In this document: positions 11,253-23,484 of the stretch, one piece after another | Position numbering within the stretch: position 1 is the first letter of the stretch | How the letters are laid out: every line of letters starts with the position of its first letter | Source of the DNA: Nepenthes gracilis | Taxonomy: Eukaryota; Streptophyta; Magnoliopsida; Caryophyllales; Nepenthaceae | Assembly (NCBI GenBank): GCA_033239525.1 | Contig: BSYO01000004.1 | Coordinates: forward strand, 18,390,037 to 18,454,036 | Direction of reading: 5' to 3' | DNA length: 64,000 nt | Program-made: the position numbers and the translations under genes | The notes under the pieces: generated by a model | Seen by the model: only the letters and a program-made list of their open reading frames with translations | Told to the model about the DNA's origin: nothing | Database searches by the model: none

Positions 11253-11971
11253 GATTGATGATCGTGATCCGGATGGTTATATAGTTACTCGGCAATACCG
11301 CTAGACATGAGAGGAGGATTTCTCAACTCAATCAAAGCTCTAATAAGCTGGGGGTCAGACTAGAGACTTGAATGAGAAAACATCAAAAAATTTTGTGTAG
11401 TATATAAATAGATGATCAACCCATAATTTTCCAGTTATTTCACAATCCATGATGAAAAGGATTTCTTGTATTTCCTATTCTGAAACTATTCCTGGTTTGA
11501 AAAATTATCTAACACACATGAAATTAAAATTTGTTAAGAAATATTTTGTGACCACGTAAACAGACGAGATGCAGGATTTTCAAGTGTCAATGAAGATAAA
11601 CGCTGCTTACATGCATATTCTCTACAAATGCGACCATCCAAGTTTCCACACCTAACCTGCGCCAAATCCGTGCATAAACATATTTTATCTAGAACACTCA
11701 TACTACTAGGTACATGAATTGCACATTAGTATAATTTATCCGGAACACCTGTGCCCAATGTGTGCTTGAGATACATATGAGCACTTTTTATCCAGAATAC
11801 CTGCACCTAATATATATTTGAGTAGCGCATGTGCGCCGAGGCACAATCCTCCTATTGAGACCTTTGCTCCTAATGCACGCTCATTCACCACGTGCAATGG
11901 ATCATTGTTTTCTAAACGATCTCTTGTTCTTGTTCTAATTTTTTTACTAACAAAAAAAAAGTAAGAATAAG
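11253..11971. other. Intergenic DNA with three diverged repeats
   Basis: No gene seen. Between about 11680 and 11850 a block of the form TTTATCYRGAAYACCTGYRCC recurs three times at roughly 50-bp steps with strong drift. The rest is unremarkable AT-rich sequence up to the target site of the gypsy element. Confidence 0.45.
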
Positions 11972-13976
11972 CGTGAGCTTCCAGATTTCAGAACATAGTA
12001 ATTAAGGGGTAATTAAGTTAATATAATTAAAATTAGGTTTAAGCGTGCTTGGAAAATTAGCTTCAGAAGCAAAAGAGAAGTCAGAAGCCCTAGCGCCGGA
12101 AGCGTGCCCAAGGCTCGAGTTGGTAGAATCGATGCTCGATGAGCACTTAAGCGCGGCCCTTCGGTTATCCTAGCACTCGAGCACCAGTCCGATTATAAAA
12201 GTGCGTTTAGAATTTTACACGTTATTTTTCAACGGTCCAGAGAGAGATGAGAGAGAGAGAGAGAGAAGAAAGAAAAGGAATAAATCAAAGCTTCTGAGTT
12301 TGAATTTGACATTGAGTTAGTTAGAAAAATTATAAATCGAGTCGAGATAAGTGCACTTATACCATTTTCATTTTTTTTTCGCACTGTTCATCCCAATCCC
12401 ATTGAATATTTCCGTCCTGATACCTACCCATACATGTGTTTTTATGTTACCCACATATTGATTATATAAATATTTCGATTTTATGTCTAATATATAAGAT
12501 TTGTATGGTATTTTGTCTCTCGAAATCCTAGCCCATGCCCCTTTGCAATTTATTGATTTAATTGGAAATTTTGCAAGATATGGCACTAGAAAATTGAAGA
12601 CTTAACTTTATAGATGTGGATACTTTGATTATTTAATATTTATTCATATATATTTTATATATGTTAATTTTATGTAAATCGGAAACATTATTAGACATGA
12701 ATCGGGATAATATTTCACACATATACTATATTTGCTATCTTGTATATGCTCCAAAAATTATATTATATGCTTTTGTGATAGAAATTTATTATGCGGAAGC
12801 TCTAAAGTTATGTTTGGCTCATACTAGTATGAATTTTTAATTTTTTTCATGCTTTATATTCATTATACATATAATTCAAATCATGTGGAACCTAAACTGA
12901 TAAGAATTGTGTAAATGATAAAAAGGATAAGTGGAAAATTCAATGGCATATTATGTTTGATGAATCATTCTTCCGGAGTGAGAACTAAGTGCTATAAATG
13001 AGCATGAAATTTTTCAAGGAATAAGCAAATATAAAATTGGGTCAAAAATTTATATTTTAGAGGATAATATTTTCTGACATGTCTTAACATATTACAGCGA
13101 AAGCACGATGATTACCTCTGTGCCATGGGAGACATGATGACATATATTTTATAGCCTTGTATATCGGGTGAAATGTATACTGCTCACCATGAGGTGTTGA
13201 ATTGTGTGGGTCTGTGCTTTAGAATGTGTAGAAGTGAACACATTTCTTTTCTCATTCAATCGTACTATTAGCTTGTGAGGCCTATTGGCCCTGATCCTTA
13301 AAAATAATGAGTTTTCTATATTTTTTAAAATCTAAAAGGATCAGAAACAAAATGAGAAAGAAAAATACATTCCACAAATGTATTTGTTCATGTTCATATT
13401 TATGCATTCGTATTTCACTCTTATTCCCTCCCTTGCTTCATCTTGCATATATTGATTATTGTTCTTATTTATATTGTACCTTACTGAATATTTGGCTTAC
13501 TCAATAGTTTTTCTTTCTTCAGATAAGCACGTACTCATGCCTGATGAGGTAGAGTGAGGATTAGGTGTTGCTAGGTATGAAGACTTGGAGGAGACTTTTA
13601 AGGACGTAGTTTTTGTAGTTTTTGCACCTTATGGAGCTCATTTATATATTTTGATGGTTTTGTATATATATATCGATGTATGTACATGATGGTATATACA
13701 TGTAGTTTAGTTTCCGTTATATTTGATAGATGTATATACTTCTGTAGGTTTGTATGATTTATTCTGAATACCTAGTAGCATCTTGTCTGTGCGGACGTTG
13801 TAATATAAATTATGACGTCAGTGCCACGTGTAATTGTAGCTTTTCGGTCTTGTGTTGATGATGTTGTGGATGTTTATTTGTACTGTACAATGATTTTGTA
13901 CATGTTGTATTAGCTCTACGGCTATTTTACTGTTGGAATTCTATAGGATTCCAGTCAGAAAATTTAATCCGTCACA
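11972..13976 (+). repeat. 5' LTR of gypsy element 1
   Basis: About 2005 bp, aligned by eye with 18778-19426 plus 22062-23479. A GC-rich stretch at about 12090-12190 rich in CTCGAG/CTCGAT words leads to the TATA box at 12194, followed by a GA-rich leader (12238-12280). Downstream landmarks shared with other LTRs here are GGCCTATTGGCCCTGATCC at about 13277 and a CCTGATGAGGTAGAGTGAGGA block at about 13540. It ends GTCACA just before the primer site. Confidence 0.85.
12194..12200 (+). promoter_or_regulatory. TATA box of the gypsy element 1 5' LTR
   Basis: TATAAAA in GATTATAAAAGTGCG, about 222 bp into the LTR and just after the GC-rich box. The 3' LTR has the weakened TATACAA at 19073. Confidence 0.6.
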
Positions 13977-13977
13977 T

Positions 13978-14144
13978 TGATATCAGAGATGAGATATCTT
14001 AGACTTGATTTGAATCTTATGTGGAAGCCTAGGATAATATAGACTATATGGAATAAGTAAAGGTATCAAAGATGAGATACCTTAAGTTTGATCTAAATTT
14101 TATGTGGAAACCTAGGATAGTATAGGCTAGATGAAATAAGTAAA
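13978..14144 (+). repeat. Primer-binding site duplicated in an 83-bp tandem repeat
   Basis: TGATATCAGAGATGAG at 13978 sits one base after the 5' LTR and matches the initiator-Met primer site TGGTATCAGAGC with one internal change. The whole 83-bp segment, including TTATGTGGAAGCCTAGGATA and GAATAAGTAAAGG, is repeated at 14061-14144, where the site reads GGTATCAAAG. Two primer-like sites therefore stand in tandem. Confidence 0.75.
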
Positions 14145-14308
14145 GGTAGGCATAAGATGGTTAAGTTAGATTTGGGTAACTTAGGTTGACCTAGTTATCC
14201 TACTTAGATCGTTAGTTGTGTTTAAACCGCATAAAATATTCTTGCTAATGTCCAACCTATAATTTAACATATACTGTTCTTGTTTTAGAATAGACATCGA
14301 TAGCCGAT

Positions 14309-17300
14309 AATGCTGCCAAGAAGGAGGATGAGTCGTGGAGGAGGCTAACCTCGTGATAGAGAGGCCGAATATTTAAATTTGTTGGGTCATATGATAGATA
14401 TCATCAAGAGTATGGGGCAAAGGAATCTTGCTCCAGTGCCAGTTCCTACTCCCCCCTAGTTCCTACTAATCTTGGGCTGTCAGTATATGACTGATTTATT
14501 CAAGAGAGGTTCTTGAGTTCTTGGGGGAGCCAGACCGAGTGAAGGCAGACATATGGTTTCAGTGGCTGAAGAAAGTGTTCGCCATAATCCGTTGCCCCGA
14601 GGAGGATCAGGTATTGTTTGCTTCATATCGATTAGAAAGTGAAGCCCATCATTAGTAGGAGATGCAAAAAATGGTCATGGATGTGATATAGTATGAGATT
14701 ACTTGGCCTATATTTCATGGAGCATTTATGGAGAAGTACTTCCCGTTTTCCCTCTAAGTGCAGAAGGAGGAAGAGTTTATCCGTTTGAGGCAGGAAAGCA
14801 GGTCAGTGGCTAAGTATGACGTAAAGTTTATAGACTTAGCTTGGTATGCTCTGTATATGGTTGAAGATGAAGAGAAAAAGACAAGAAATTTCATTCAAGG
14901 TTTGTGGGATGATATCCACAAGCAATTGGTGACATTGAAGTTAACGACTTATGCGGAAGTACTGGACAACGCATTGATCCACGAGAGGGAGTTTGCTAAG
15001 GAAGAGTTCTTTAAGAAGCGGACACCAAGTAAGAGTGATGCTAGCGCTAGCTCCGGTGCCAGTTCTATGAGACTACCCAAGAGGATGAGACAGCCAAATT
15101 CAGAGAAGAAGAGCCGCCAAATTGTATCGTCCTCACAAGCTTCAGTTGGTTCATGTCGTCACTGTGGGAAGATGCATGGAAGTAAGCCCTGTTATAAGTT
15201 GATGGGTGTATAATTCAATTGCAGCCAAACAGGACACAAGATCAAGGAGTGTCCTCATTCGATGAATGCTCGCACCCTAAAGCCCATTGTGCAAGAAAAG
15301 GCTTTTGCAGTGACTGCTCAAGAAGCAAAGGCATTTGATGATATGGTGGAAGATATCCTTTTTATTTGTGGCTCTTCTGGTATAATACTTTTTGATTCTA
15401 GATCCACCCATTCTTTCATTTCACATCAGTTTGCTTGTCATCTTACATCATCTCCTATGACCCTTGATTTTTCTTTGATGATATCGACAACCATGGAATC
15501 TTCTGTCGTTACTGATATTTCTTACCCTGGGTGTTTGATTAAGGTGAATGGGTCATCATTAACTGTTGATTTGATTCTTTCGAAGATGCATGATTTTGAT
15601 ATTATTCTACACATGGATTAGTTGTTGAGGAATCATGCAACTATTGATTATTTTCGTAAGAAAGTTGATTTTAAAATTTTGGGCTATGAGCCCTTTCACA
15701 TTCAAGGAATTTGGAAGGTAGAGCCGTCCAACTTTATTTCGGCTTTGCAAGCTCGTCATCTATTGAATAGTTGATTTGGAGCTTACTTGGCATATGTCAG
15801 TGTAATGGAGAGTCGGGAGCTATCAGTGAAAAAGATTTTGGTGACATGTGAGTTTGAGGATGTATTTTTAGATAAATTGTCTGCTTTACCGCCACATAAA
15901 GAGATTGAGTTCAGAATTGATCCCATGCCTGGATCAACACTTATCTCAAAGACTCCCTATTGTATGCCTTCTGCGGAGTTGAAACAGTAGCTGCAGGACC
16001 TTCTGGACTTGGGTTTTATTAGACCCAATGTTTCACCATGGGGAGCTCCAGTCTTATTCGCAATAAATAAAGATGGGACTTTAAGGTTGTGTATAGACTA
16101 TCATGAGCTAAACAAGATCATGATTAAGAACAAGTATCCGTTATCACGGATTGATGACCTTTTTGATTAGTTGTAAGGGACTCGCATGTTCTCTAAGATC
16201 GATCTTTAGTCGGGGTATTGTTGGTTTCAGATTAAGCAGGAGGATATGGAAAAATTGACTTTCCAAATAAGGTATGGTTATTATGAGTTCCTTGTAATGC
16301 CGTTCACACTGACGAATACCCTTGCGATATTTATGGATTTAATGAATCAAGTTTTTCGATCCTATTTGGATAAATTTGTCATGGTTTTCATCCATGACAT
16401 CTTAATCTATTTGAAGAGTTGTGATGAGCATGAGGAACATTTGAGAATCTTGCTTTAGATCCTTTGAGAGTATAAGTTGTTTGTGAAACTGAAGAAGTGT
16501 GAGTTTTGACTCGAGGAGCTCATATTCTTAGGCCACGTCATTTCTAATAGAGGCATCTCGATGAACCTAAAAAAGGTTGAAGTCGTTATTAATTGAAGTC
16601 AACCGATGACGGTTCGTAACTTTTTGAGTATGGTCGGTTATTATCACAGCTTTATAGAGAACTTCTTCCAGATTGTCTTGCCGCTTTCCCAATTAATTAA
16701 GAAGGAATTGAAGTTTGAATGGATGGAGGAGTGTGACAAAAGTTTCAAAGAGTTAAAAGATTGTTTGACATCGACATCAATTTTGACTATCCCTGATGGC
16801 TTTGGTGGTTTCGAGATATATTGTGATGCCTGAAAGGTTGGCCTCGGATGTGTTTTCATGCAAAATCGAAATGTAGTTGCTTATGGATCTTGATAATTGA
16901 AGATTCATAAGAAGAACTATCTGACCCAAGACTGGGAGTTAGTTGCCATTGTTTTCGTGTTCAAGATATGGAGGCACTATTTGTATGACAAGAAATTTCT
17001 AGTGTATTCCAATCACAAGAGTTTCAAGTATTTATTTTTACAGAAAGAGCTAAATATGAGACAACGGTGGTATATCAAGTATCTTAAGGATTATGATTGT
17101 ATAATTCACTATCAACCAGGGAAGACGAATGTGGTCGCGGATACCTTGAGCCGTCGAATTGGTCTTGTAGCAGGACTGCAGATCAAGCAAATGGAGATAC
17201 TTGATTATTTAAAGTTTTGTAATATCCAACGCTATGTTAAGGGTAACAGGATGATATTGTCTTTCTTGTAGGTGCAACCCGAGATCCTTCAGAGGATTAT

Positions 17301-18690
17301 GGAAGAGCAAGCCAGTGATCCATTTTTTATGGGTATTGTTGGAGATCTAGGTCGAGACACCCAAATGGATTTCAGTGTCCATGCTGATGGAGTTTTAAGA
17401 TTCTGGGAGTGTTTGTGTATACTTGATGATAAAGATTTGAAGGAGAAAATTATGAAAGAGGCCCATCGTACTAGGTACACCATCCACCTGAAAATTAGTA
17501 AGATGTACTAGGACCTAAAGAAGATATTTTGGTGGAGGAACATGCAAAGGGAGATAGCTGCTTTTGTGGGCCGATGTCTTATTTGTCAACAGTTGAAGGC
17601 CAAGAGGAGGAACCCATGAGATTGTTGCAGCCTTTGCCTATCCCGAGTTAGAAGTGAGAGAACATTTTTATGAATTTTATTTTAGTTTTGCCCAGGACCC
17701 CGAGAAATCACGATGCAATTTGGGTCATTATGGATCGGCTAACAAAATCGACTCATTTCTTAACCATCCAGACGACGTATTCTCGTGATCGCCTAGGATA
17801 GCTGTATATTAATGAGATTGTTAAATTGCATGGCATGCCAACATCTATTGTGTCCGGCTGTACTTCACGCTTCATCCTGTAAATTCTAGGAGAGTTTGCA
17901 TCGAAAATTAGGGACGAATCTGAAATTTAGAACAACGTATCTCTCTCAAGTAGATGGCTAGTTTGAATGGATGATTCAGATATTGAAGGATATACTTAGA
18001 GTCTTGGTGATGGAATTGAAGGGAAATTGTGATGAATATCAGGTATTTGCTAAATTTACGTATAATAATAGTTTCTAGGCGAGTATCGGTATGACCCCTT
18101 TTGAGGCACTATATGGCAGGAAGTGCCGGTCTCCTATCCATTAGGAAGAGACAGGAGATAGGCTTTTGTTCGGTCCAAATGTGATTAGGGAGACATCAAA
18201 AAAGATCATGATAATTTTTGAAAAGCTGAAGATGGCGCAGAGTCAGTAGAAGAGTTATGCTAACCGGAGGAGATCCGAGCTCATATTCGAGGTTGGAGAT
18301 TTTGTTTTCCTCAAGGTGTCACCGTAGAAAATAGTCTCTAGATTTGATGTCAAAAGAAAGTTGAAGTTATGATTTATTGGATCCTTTGAGATTTTGGAGA
18401 GAATTGGGGTTATGGCATATCAGTTAACGTTATCATCGTGTTTGGCCGAGGTGCATAACATTGTCTATGTCTCGATTTTGAGAAAGTATGTCCACGATCT
18501 GACACATGTCATCGATTACGGCCCCCTAGTGATCTAAGAAGACTTATCATATTCGGAGGAATTGATTCAGATTCTGAACGAAAAAAATCAAATCTTGCAC
18601 TCGAAAATCATCCCTTTAGTGAAAGTTTTGTGGAAGAATTATTCCCGCAAGGAAGCGACATAGGAAAGGGAGGATGAGATTCAGGACAAG
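14309..18690 (+). pseudogene. Degenerate gag-pol of gypsy element 1
   Basis: Gag remnants lie at 14309-15190, with an open piece at 14758-15213. A damaged CCHC knuckle FNCSQTGHKIKEC at 15219-15257 lacks its first Cys, replaced by a stop. Protease is at about 15380-15620 with FDSRSTHSFIS, where the DSG active site is now DSR, and FDIILHMD. RT is at about 15880-16600 with [19 protein letters not shown] and FIHDILIY, where the FIDD catalytic pair has become FIHD. RNase H is at about 16800-17150 with IYCDA and VADTLSRR. Integrase is at about 17450-18500, with CLICQQLKAKR and MDRLTKSTHF. A chromodomain-like tail near 18540-18690 carries ILHSKIIPLVKVLWKN. At least 20 stops are present, many explainable as CAG to TAG or TGG to TGA/TAG. 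Confidence 0.85.
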
Positions 18691-20590
18691 TATCCCCATC
18701 TATCTCAAGGTATGTATATTCATTCGATTCTAGGGATTCAATAATTTAAGGATGCAATTTTCTAAGTGGGGGAGAGTTGTGAGGTTCTGAATTTTAGAAC
18801 CTAGTAATTAAGGGGTAATTAAGTTAATATAATTAATATTAGGCTTAAATGTGCTCAAAATATTAGCTTCGGAAGCAAAAGAGAAGTCAAGAGCCCCGGC
18901 ACCAGAGTGGCGCCTAAGGCTTGCCCTGGGAGCGCTGGGCAAAATCATTGCGCCCAAGGCGTGCTCAAGCTCGCCTGGTGCACGAGTTGGTAGAATCGAT
19001 CGATCGACAAGCGCTTGATGAGCGCTCGAGCGTGACCCTTCAAGTGTGCTGGTGCTTGAGTTCCAGTCTGATTATACAAATGCATTCGGGATTTTACGTG
19101 TTATTTTCCAACAGTCTAGAGAGAGAGGAGAGGGAGAGCTCAAACAAGAAGAGAGAGAATGAAGAAATCAAGGCTTCCGAGTTCAAATCTGGCCTCGATA
19201 TAGTTAGAAAATTTATAAATCGGGTCGAGACAAGTGCACTCATATCCTTTTCTTTCTCTTTTTGCACTATTCATCCCAACTCCTTTGGGTATTTCCGTCC
19301 TGATACCCACCCATGTATGTGTTTTTATGTTACCCATATATTGAGCATATAAATATTTTGATTTGATGTCCAATATGAAGATTTGTATGATATTTTGTCT
19401 CCTAAAACCCTAGCCCGCACCGCTTTTGTGACGGACCGACCACATTCCACCACATACGGCCTCTGTCAAACCTAACCTTTACACATATACTGTATAATAC
19501 TAACTTGGTGGATATAAACTTTTTTCTTTTCTTTTAAACATACCCTAATGTATACACAAGATCGCTTAAGGCCGAACTCCTTGAGTTGACCATTAAAGTT
19601 TTAACTCCATACCTGGCCAGCCAACATTAAGGTTGGTCAGACACGAAGTCCTTGACATGAAATGAGATGCTACTAGAAATATCAACTTCATTCTTCCATA
19701 TTATAATTACAGAAACATGCTAACATCCATAAATTCTTTTACAGTAAAAATGTTTTACAAGTCCTTCTCAAAATATCAAAAGAAAATACATCAATTCCTT
19801 CACTGATCAGCTTCGGCCAGCTATGCCGTCTAGTTACTTCATATGACTCTACTCAATTTCGTCCTCCATCAGCTTTTTATTATCTGAAAAATAGCAAGAG
19901 TGAGTTACAAAGCCTAGTAAGGTACCCACATGCAGAAAACATTAACATACATGTCATCGGATCGAAGTAAAGGTTTCATAACATAACTTAGCATATGAAA
20001 ATCACCATATCGTTTCTTCTTAAGTTCAGAGTTCCTTGTTCTTATTCTTATTATCTTGTCTTTAGAAAGTTCATAAAAGCCGATCAAAATGCTTATCATC
20101 TTTAGGGACCGGACGGGAGCGGACAATATCGAAAAAGGGTTGTGTGCTACCCCACAACCTAAGGTCGTATCCTCCTATTATACTCCCAGAGGTGGGTAGT
20201 AATGCCTTTTACCCGGCATACGGGGCCGTAATCCATAAGCCTTGTGCCACCAGAAATTTCCCCGTGGCCCAGGGGCAGCCCTTGAGTGTCACTCAAATAT
20301 CCTTCATTCAATTGTAATAGCAAGCTTAATGGAAACTCGATTCTTAGTTCATATCTTTTGATGGCCATCTATTATAGTTCAAAAGTCGGAAGTCATAGAA
20401 TTTCACTTGCTGTCCGGATTACATACATTTTTCCTTGTTCTTATTGCATTTGTTCTTAACTTCAGCATTTGAAGTCCGTAAAGCCTTTCCTTTAATGTCT
20501 TAAAATCGAAGATCTTTTATCAAAGTGTTGGAGGTCTCATTTATCAAAACCGGAGGTCTTATGTCAAAATCGGAGGTCAATCATATACTT

Positions 20591-20935
20591 TAAGCCGGTT
20601 TCAAATCACAGAACATATACGTCATTTACAAAGCCGGTTTATAATTCGTGATACAAGGCCGGTTTTGGAATCACAGTACAATTGCTGGTTTCAAAATATG
20701 ATACAAGGGTGGTTTCAAATTTACACTACAAGGCCGGTTTCAAAATCGTGGAGCAGATACCAGTTTCAAATTTCATTATAAGGCCGGTTTTAAAATCACA
20801 AGACAACGCCGGTTTCAAAATTTCAACACAAATGCCGATTTTGATTAAGGCCAATTTCAATTATTCTGTAAGGCCGGTTTCAAATCAAGGCCGGTTTCAA
20901 AATCAAAGGCGAATGCCGATTTTGAAATTTCAATA
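20591..20935. repeat. Array of about 14 GCCGGTTT units
   Basis: Diverged units of 20-30 bp with the core AAGGCCGGTTTCAAAATC repeat through this segment of the solo LTR. Spacing is irregular and several copies have point changes (GCCGATTTT, GCTGGTTTC). An open plus-strand frame at 20682-20975 is a by-product of the repeat. Confidence 0.8.
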
Positions 20936-21270
20936 CAAGTGCCGGAGGTCTTTTTACTCACGTCAGATATCTTAAAAGCTTTTTCGTGGCCAGAATTCAT
21001 GCAAGTAAGGTAAAAATGAAGATCTTTATGAAAACACATAACAGAGCTTCCTTTAAACATGACATTAACAGAAATCCAGACATACTTGCATTGCAAACAT
21101 GAACTATAAAAAGACGAGTACGCTTATTGTAAATCATGAATTTAAGGGGGTACACTTGCCTGGAAATGCTCGTCAACTTCTTACTCATGTCTGGCATGGA
21201 ATTCTTCCCTTCCTTTCTTTCGTCTCTGACTTCTTACTTTTAAACTCGCTCCCAAATCTTCGCATCCAAA

Positions 21271-21278
21271 TATTTATA
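21271..21278 (-). promoter_or_regulatory. TATA box of the minus-strand solo LTR
   Basis: On the minus strand GCCTATAAATATTTGG. It lies about 780 bp from the LTR start at 22056 and downstream of the W-box array. Confidence 0.55.
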
Positions 21279-21653
21279 GGCGATGGGGTGGTTGAGAGAA
21301 GGTGGGATAGGTCACCTACTACGATATTTTATTCATATCGTCTCTTCCCGAGAAATCCAGAGTAGGTAAAAGTAGGTAAGAGTAGTTCACCTACTCATTA
21401 CTGGCCACTCCAGCCTTAGCTAAAATCGGTTAATATTTCATTTTACCCTCTTTCTTCTCCGATTTACTTTCGTAATTGTTTTCTGGAAGCCTTATTATCC
21501 ATCTATTCCAATCGTCAGTGTTACATTCTGGTCAATATATCTGAATCTGGTAAATACTTATATTTCCAATCAACCATCAAATCAGGCCATCATCAATTCC
21601 TCCCACCACTACGGCTGGTCATCTTCCTACGCTGGCCTCCTTTCTTCCTTTTC

Positions 21654-21978
21654 GGTCAACTGGCGTTGACCAGTTAAATTCTCCCTCATGTTTTTCGGTC
21701 AATAGGCGTTGACCGGATTACTTTCTCATTATATTTTCCAGTCAATAATCACACAATTCCGGTCAACTCTTCCTTGGCTTCTCTTCACATTTTTCGGTCA
21801 ACTAGAGTTGACCGGATTAACTTCTCCTTACATTTTTCGGTCAACTGGTGTTAACCGGATAAACTTTAATTTTTCTTCATTCCTTCATCTTTGCCGGTCA
21901 ATTGGCATTGACCGGATAAATCTTTCTTCACAACTTGGCATGGCTCCATCATCACTCCCAGTCAACTGGCATTGATCT
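21654..21978. promoter_or_regulatory. Seven palindromic W-box-like units in U3 of the solo LTR
   Basis: Seven units of the form GGTCAA-6 bp-TTGACC recur at 40-70 bp steps: two at 21654-21725, a degenerate one at about 21750-21775, and further ones at about 21799, 21838, 21896 and 21959. Four keep both arms exact (GGTCAA and TTGACC); the others carry single changes such as TTAACC or TTGATC. TTGACC is the core bound by WRKY factors, and each arm supplies it on one strand. Spacers are pyrimidine-rich (TTCTCCTTACATTTTTC). Confidence 0.7.
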
Positions 21979-23484
21979 GGTTAATTTTCCTTTACTCCTT
22001 GGTTATATTGAGTTAATGACTTGGACTTTCTACGTTTTAGAATCTAGGCCATTACACCTTTGCAATTTACCAATTTAATTAAAAATTTTGCATGATATGA
22101 CCCTAAAAACTTGAAACCCTAACTTTATAGACGTAAGTACCTTGATTATTTGGTATTTATTCACATATATTTTATATATGTTAATTTTATATAAATCGGA
22201 AACATTATCGAACATGAATCGGGATAATATTTCACATGTATATTAGATATGTTATCTTGTATATACTCCGAAAATTACGTTATATGTATTTGTAAAAAGA
22301 CTTTGCTATCCGGAGCTCTAAAGTTATAGTTGGCTCATGGTAGTAAGAATTTTTAATTTTTTCATCCTTTATATTCATTATACTTGTAATTTAAGTTATG
22401 TGGAACCTAAACTCATAAGAATTGTGCAAATGGTAAAAAGGATAAGAGAAAAATTCCATGGCATATTATGTTTGATGAATCATTCTCCTGGAGTGAGAAC
22501 TAAGTACTATAAATGAGCATGGAATTTCCCAATGAATAAGTAAATATAAAATTGAACCGAGAATTTATGTTTCATAGAGTAATATTTTCTAACATGCTTT
22601 AGGATATTACTGTGGAAGCACGAGAATTATCTTTGCGCCAAGGGAGATATGGTGGCATATGTTTTATAGCCCCGTATATCGAGTGAAAGGTATACCACTC
22701 ACCACGGGGTATTGAATTGTATGGATCTGTACTTTAGAATGTATAGAAGCAAACACATTTATTTTCTCATTCGACTGCACTGTTAGTTGGTAAGGTTTAT
22801 TGGCCTTGGTCCATAAAAATAATGAGTTTTTTACATGTTTTAGAACCTAAAAAGATCAGAAACAAAATGAGAAAAAAAAGTATTTCGAAATGGTATTCAT
22901 GTTTCATATTTATGTATTCGTACTGCGCTCTTATTCTATCCCTTGTTTCATCTTCCATATATTGATTATTGTTCTTATTTATATTGTATCTTATTGAGTA
23001 TTTTACTCACTCATTGTTATTTTTTCTTCCTTTAAATGAGTACGCACTTACACCTGATGAGGTGGAGTAAGGATTAGGAGTCGCTAGGCATGAAGACTTG
23101 GAGGAGACTTTTGACGACGTAGTTTTTGCACCTTATGGAGCTCATTTGTATATTTTGATGGTTATATATATATATCGATGTATGTGTATGATGGTGATGC
23201 ACATGTTGTCTAGTTTCCACTATATTTGATAGATATATATACTTTCGTAGGTTTCTATGGTTTCTTCTGGATACCTAGTAGCATCTTGTCTATGATGTCA
23301 TTATAACCGAAATTATGACGTTGATGTCACATGTAATTGTGGCTTTTGGATCCTGTGTTAATGATATTGTAGATGTTTATTTGTACTGTACAGAAATTTT
23401 ATACCGGTTATATTAGCTCAACGGTTGTTTTACTGTCGAAACTCTATCGGATTCTGGTCTGAAAACTTGATCCGTCAAAACAAG

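Larger units (their letters stand above)
19427..22056 (-). mobile_element. Solo LTR of a Tekay-like gypsy family, inserted in the 3' LTR of element 1
   Basis: The segment starts TGTGACGG and ends TTACA, with TSD-like GCTTT (19422-19426) and CCTTT (22057-22061), one mismatch. No internal region, so it is a solo LTR of 2630 bp. Its orientation is minus: read that way it starts TGTAATGGCCTAGATTC, has a W-box array in U3, a TATA box TATAAATA at 21278-21271, and ends CCGTCACA. Landmarks typical of such LTRs on this strand are GGTTGTGGGGTAGCACACAA (20158-20139) and the CACTCAAGGGCTGCCCCTGG block at about 20285. Confidence 0.8.
11972..23479 (+). mobile_element. Tekay/Del-like Ty3/gypsy chromovirus, old and non-autonomous (element 1)
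   Basis: 5' LTR 11972-13976, primer site at 13978, gag-pol remnant 14309-18690, purine tract AAGTGGGGGAGAG at 18765-18776, 3' LTR from 18778 to 23479 interrupted by a solo LTR. Flanking bases are ATAAG (11967-11971) and ACAAG (23480-23484), a target duplication with one mismatch. The 5' LTR now begins CG instead of TG and the 3' LTR ends AA instead of CA. LTR divergence is clearly higher than in the element at 52008, so this one is older. The domain order (integrase after RNase H, chromodomain-like tail) and the roughly 2-kb LTRs place it near Tekay. Confidence 0.85.
18778..23479 (+). repeat. 3' LTR of gypsy element 1, split by a solo LTR
   Basis: LTR sequence is 18778-19426 and 22062-23479; 19427-22056 is foreign and 22057-22061 is the duplicated target. 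It starts TGTGAGGTTCTGAATTTTAG and ends GTCAAA. Its GC-rich box (about 18890-19060) is longer than in the 5' LTR and includes CGCTCGAGCG at 19023-19032. Joining the two parts restores collinearity with the 5' LTR (CCTTTGCAATTTACCAATTTAATT against CCTTTGCAATTTATTGATTT). Confidence 0.85.
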
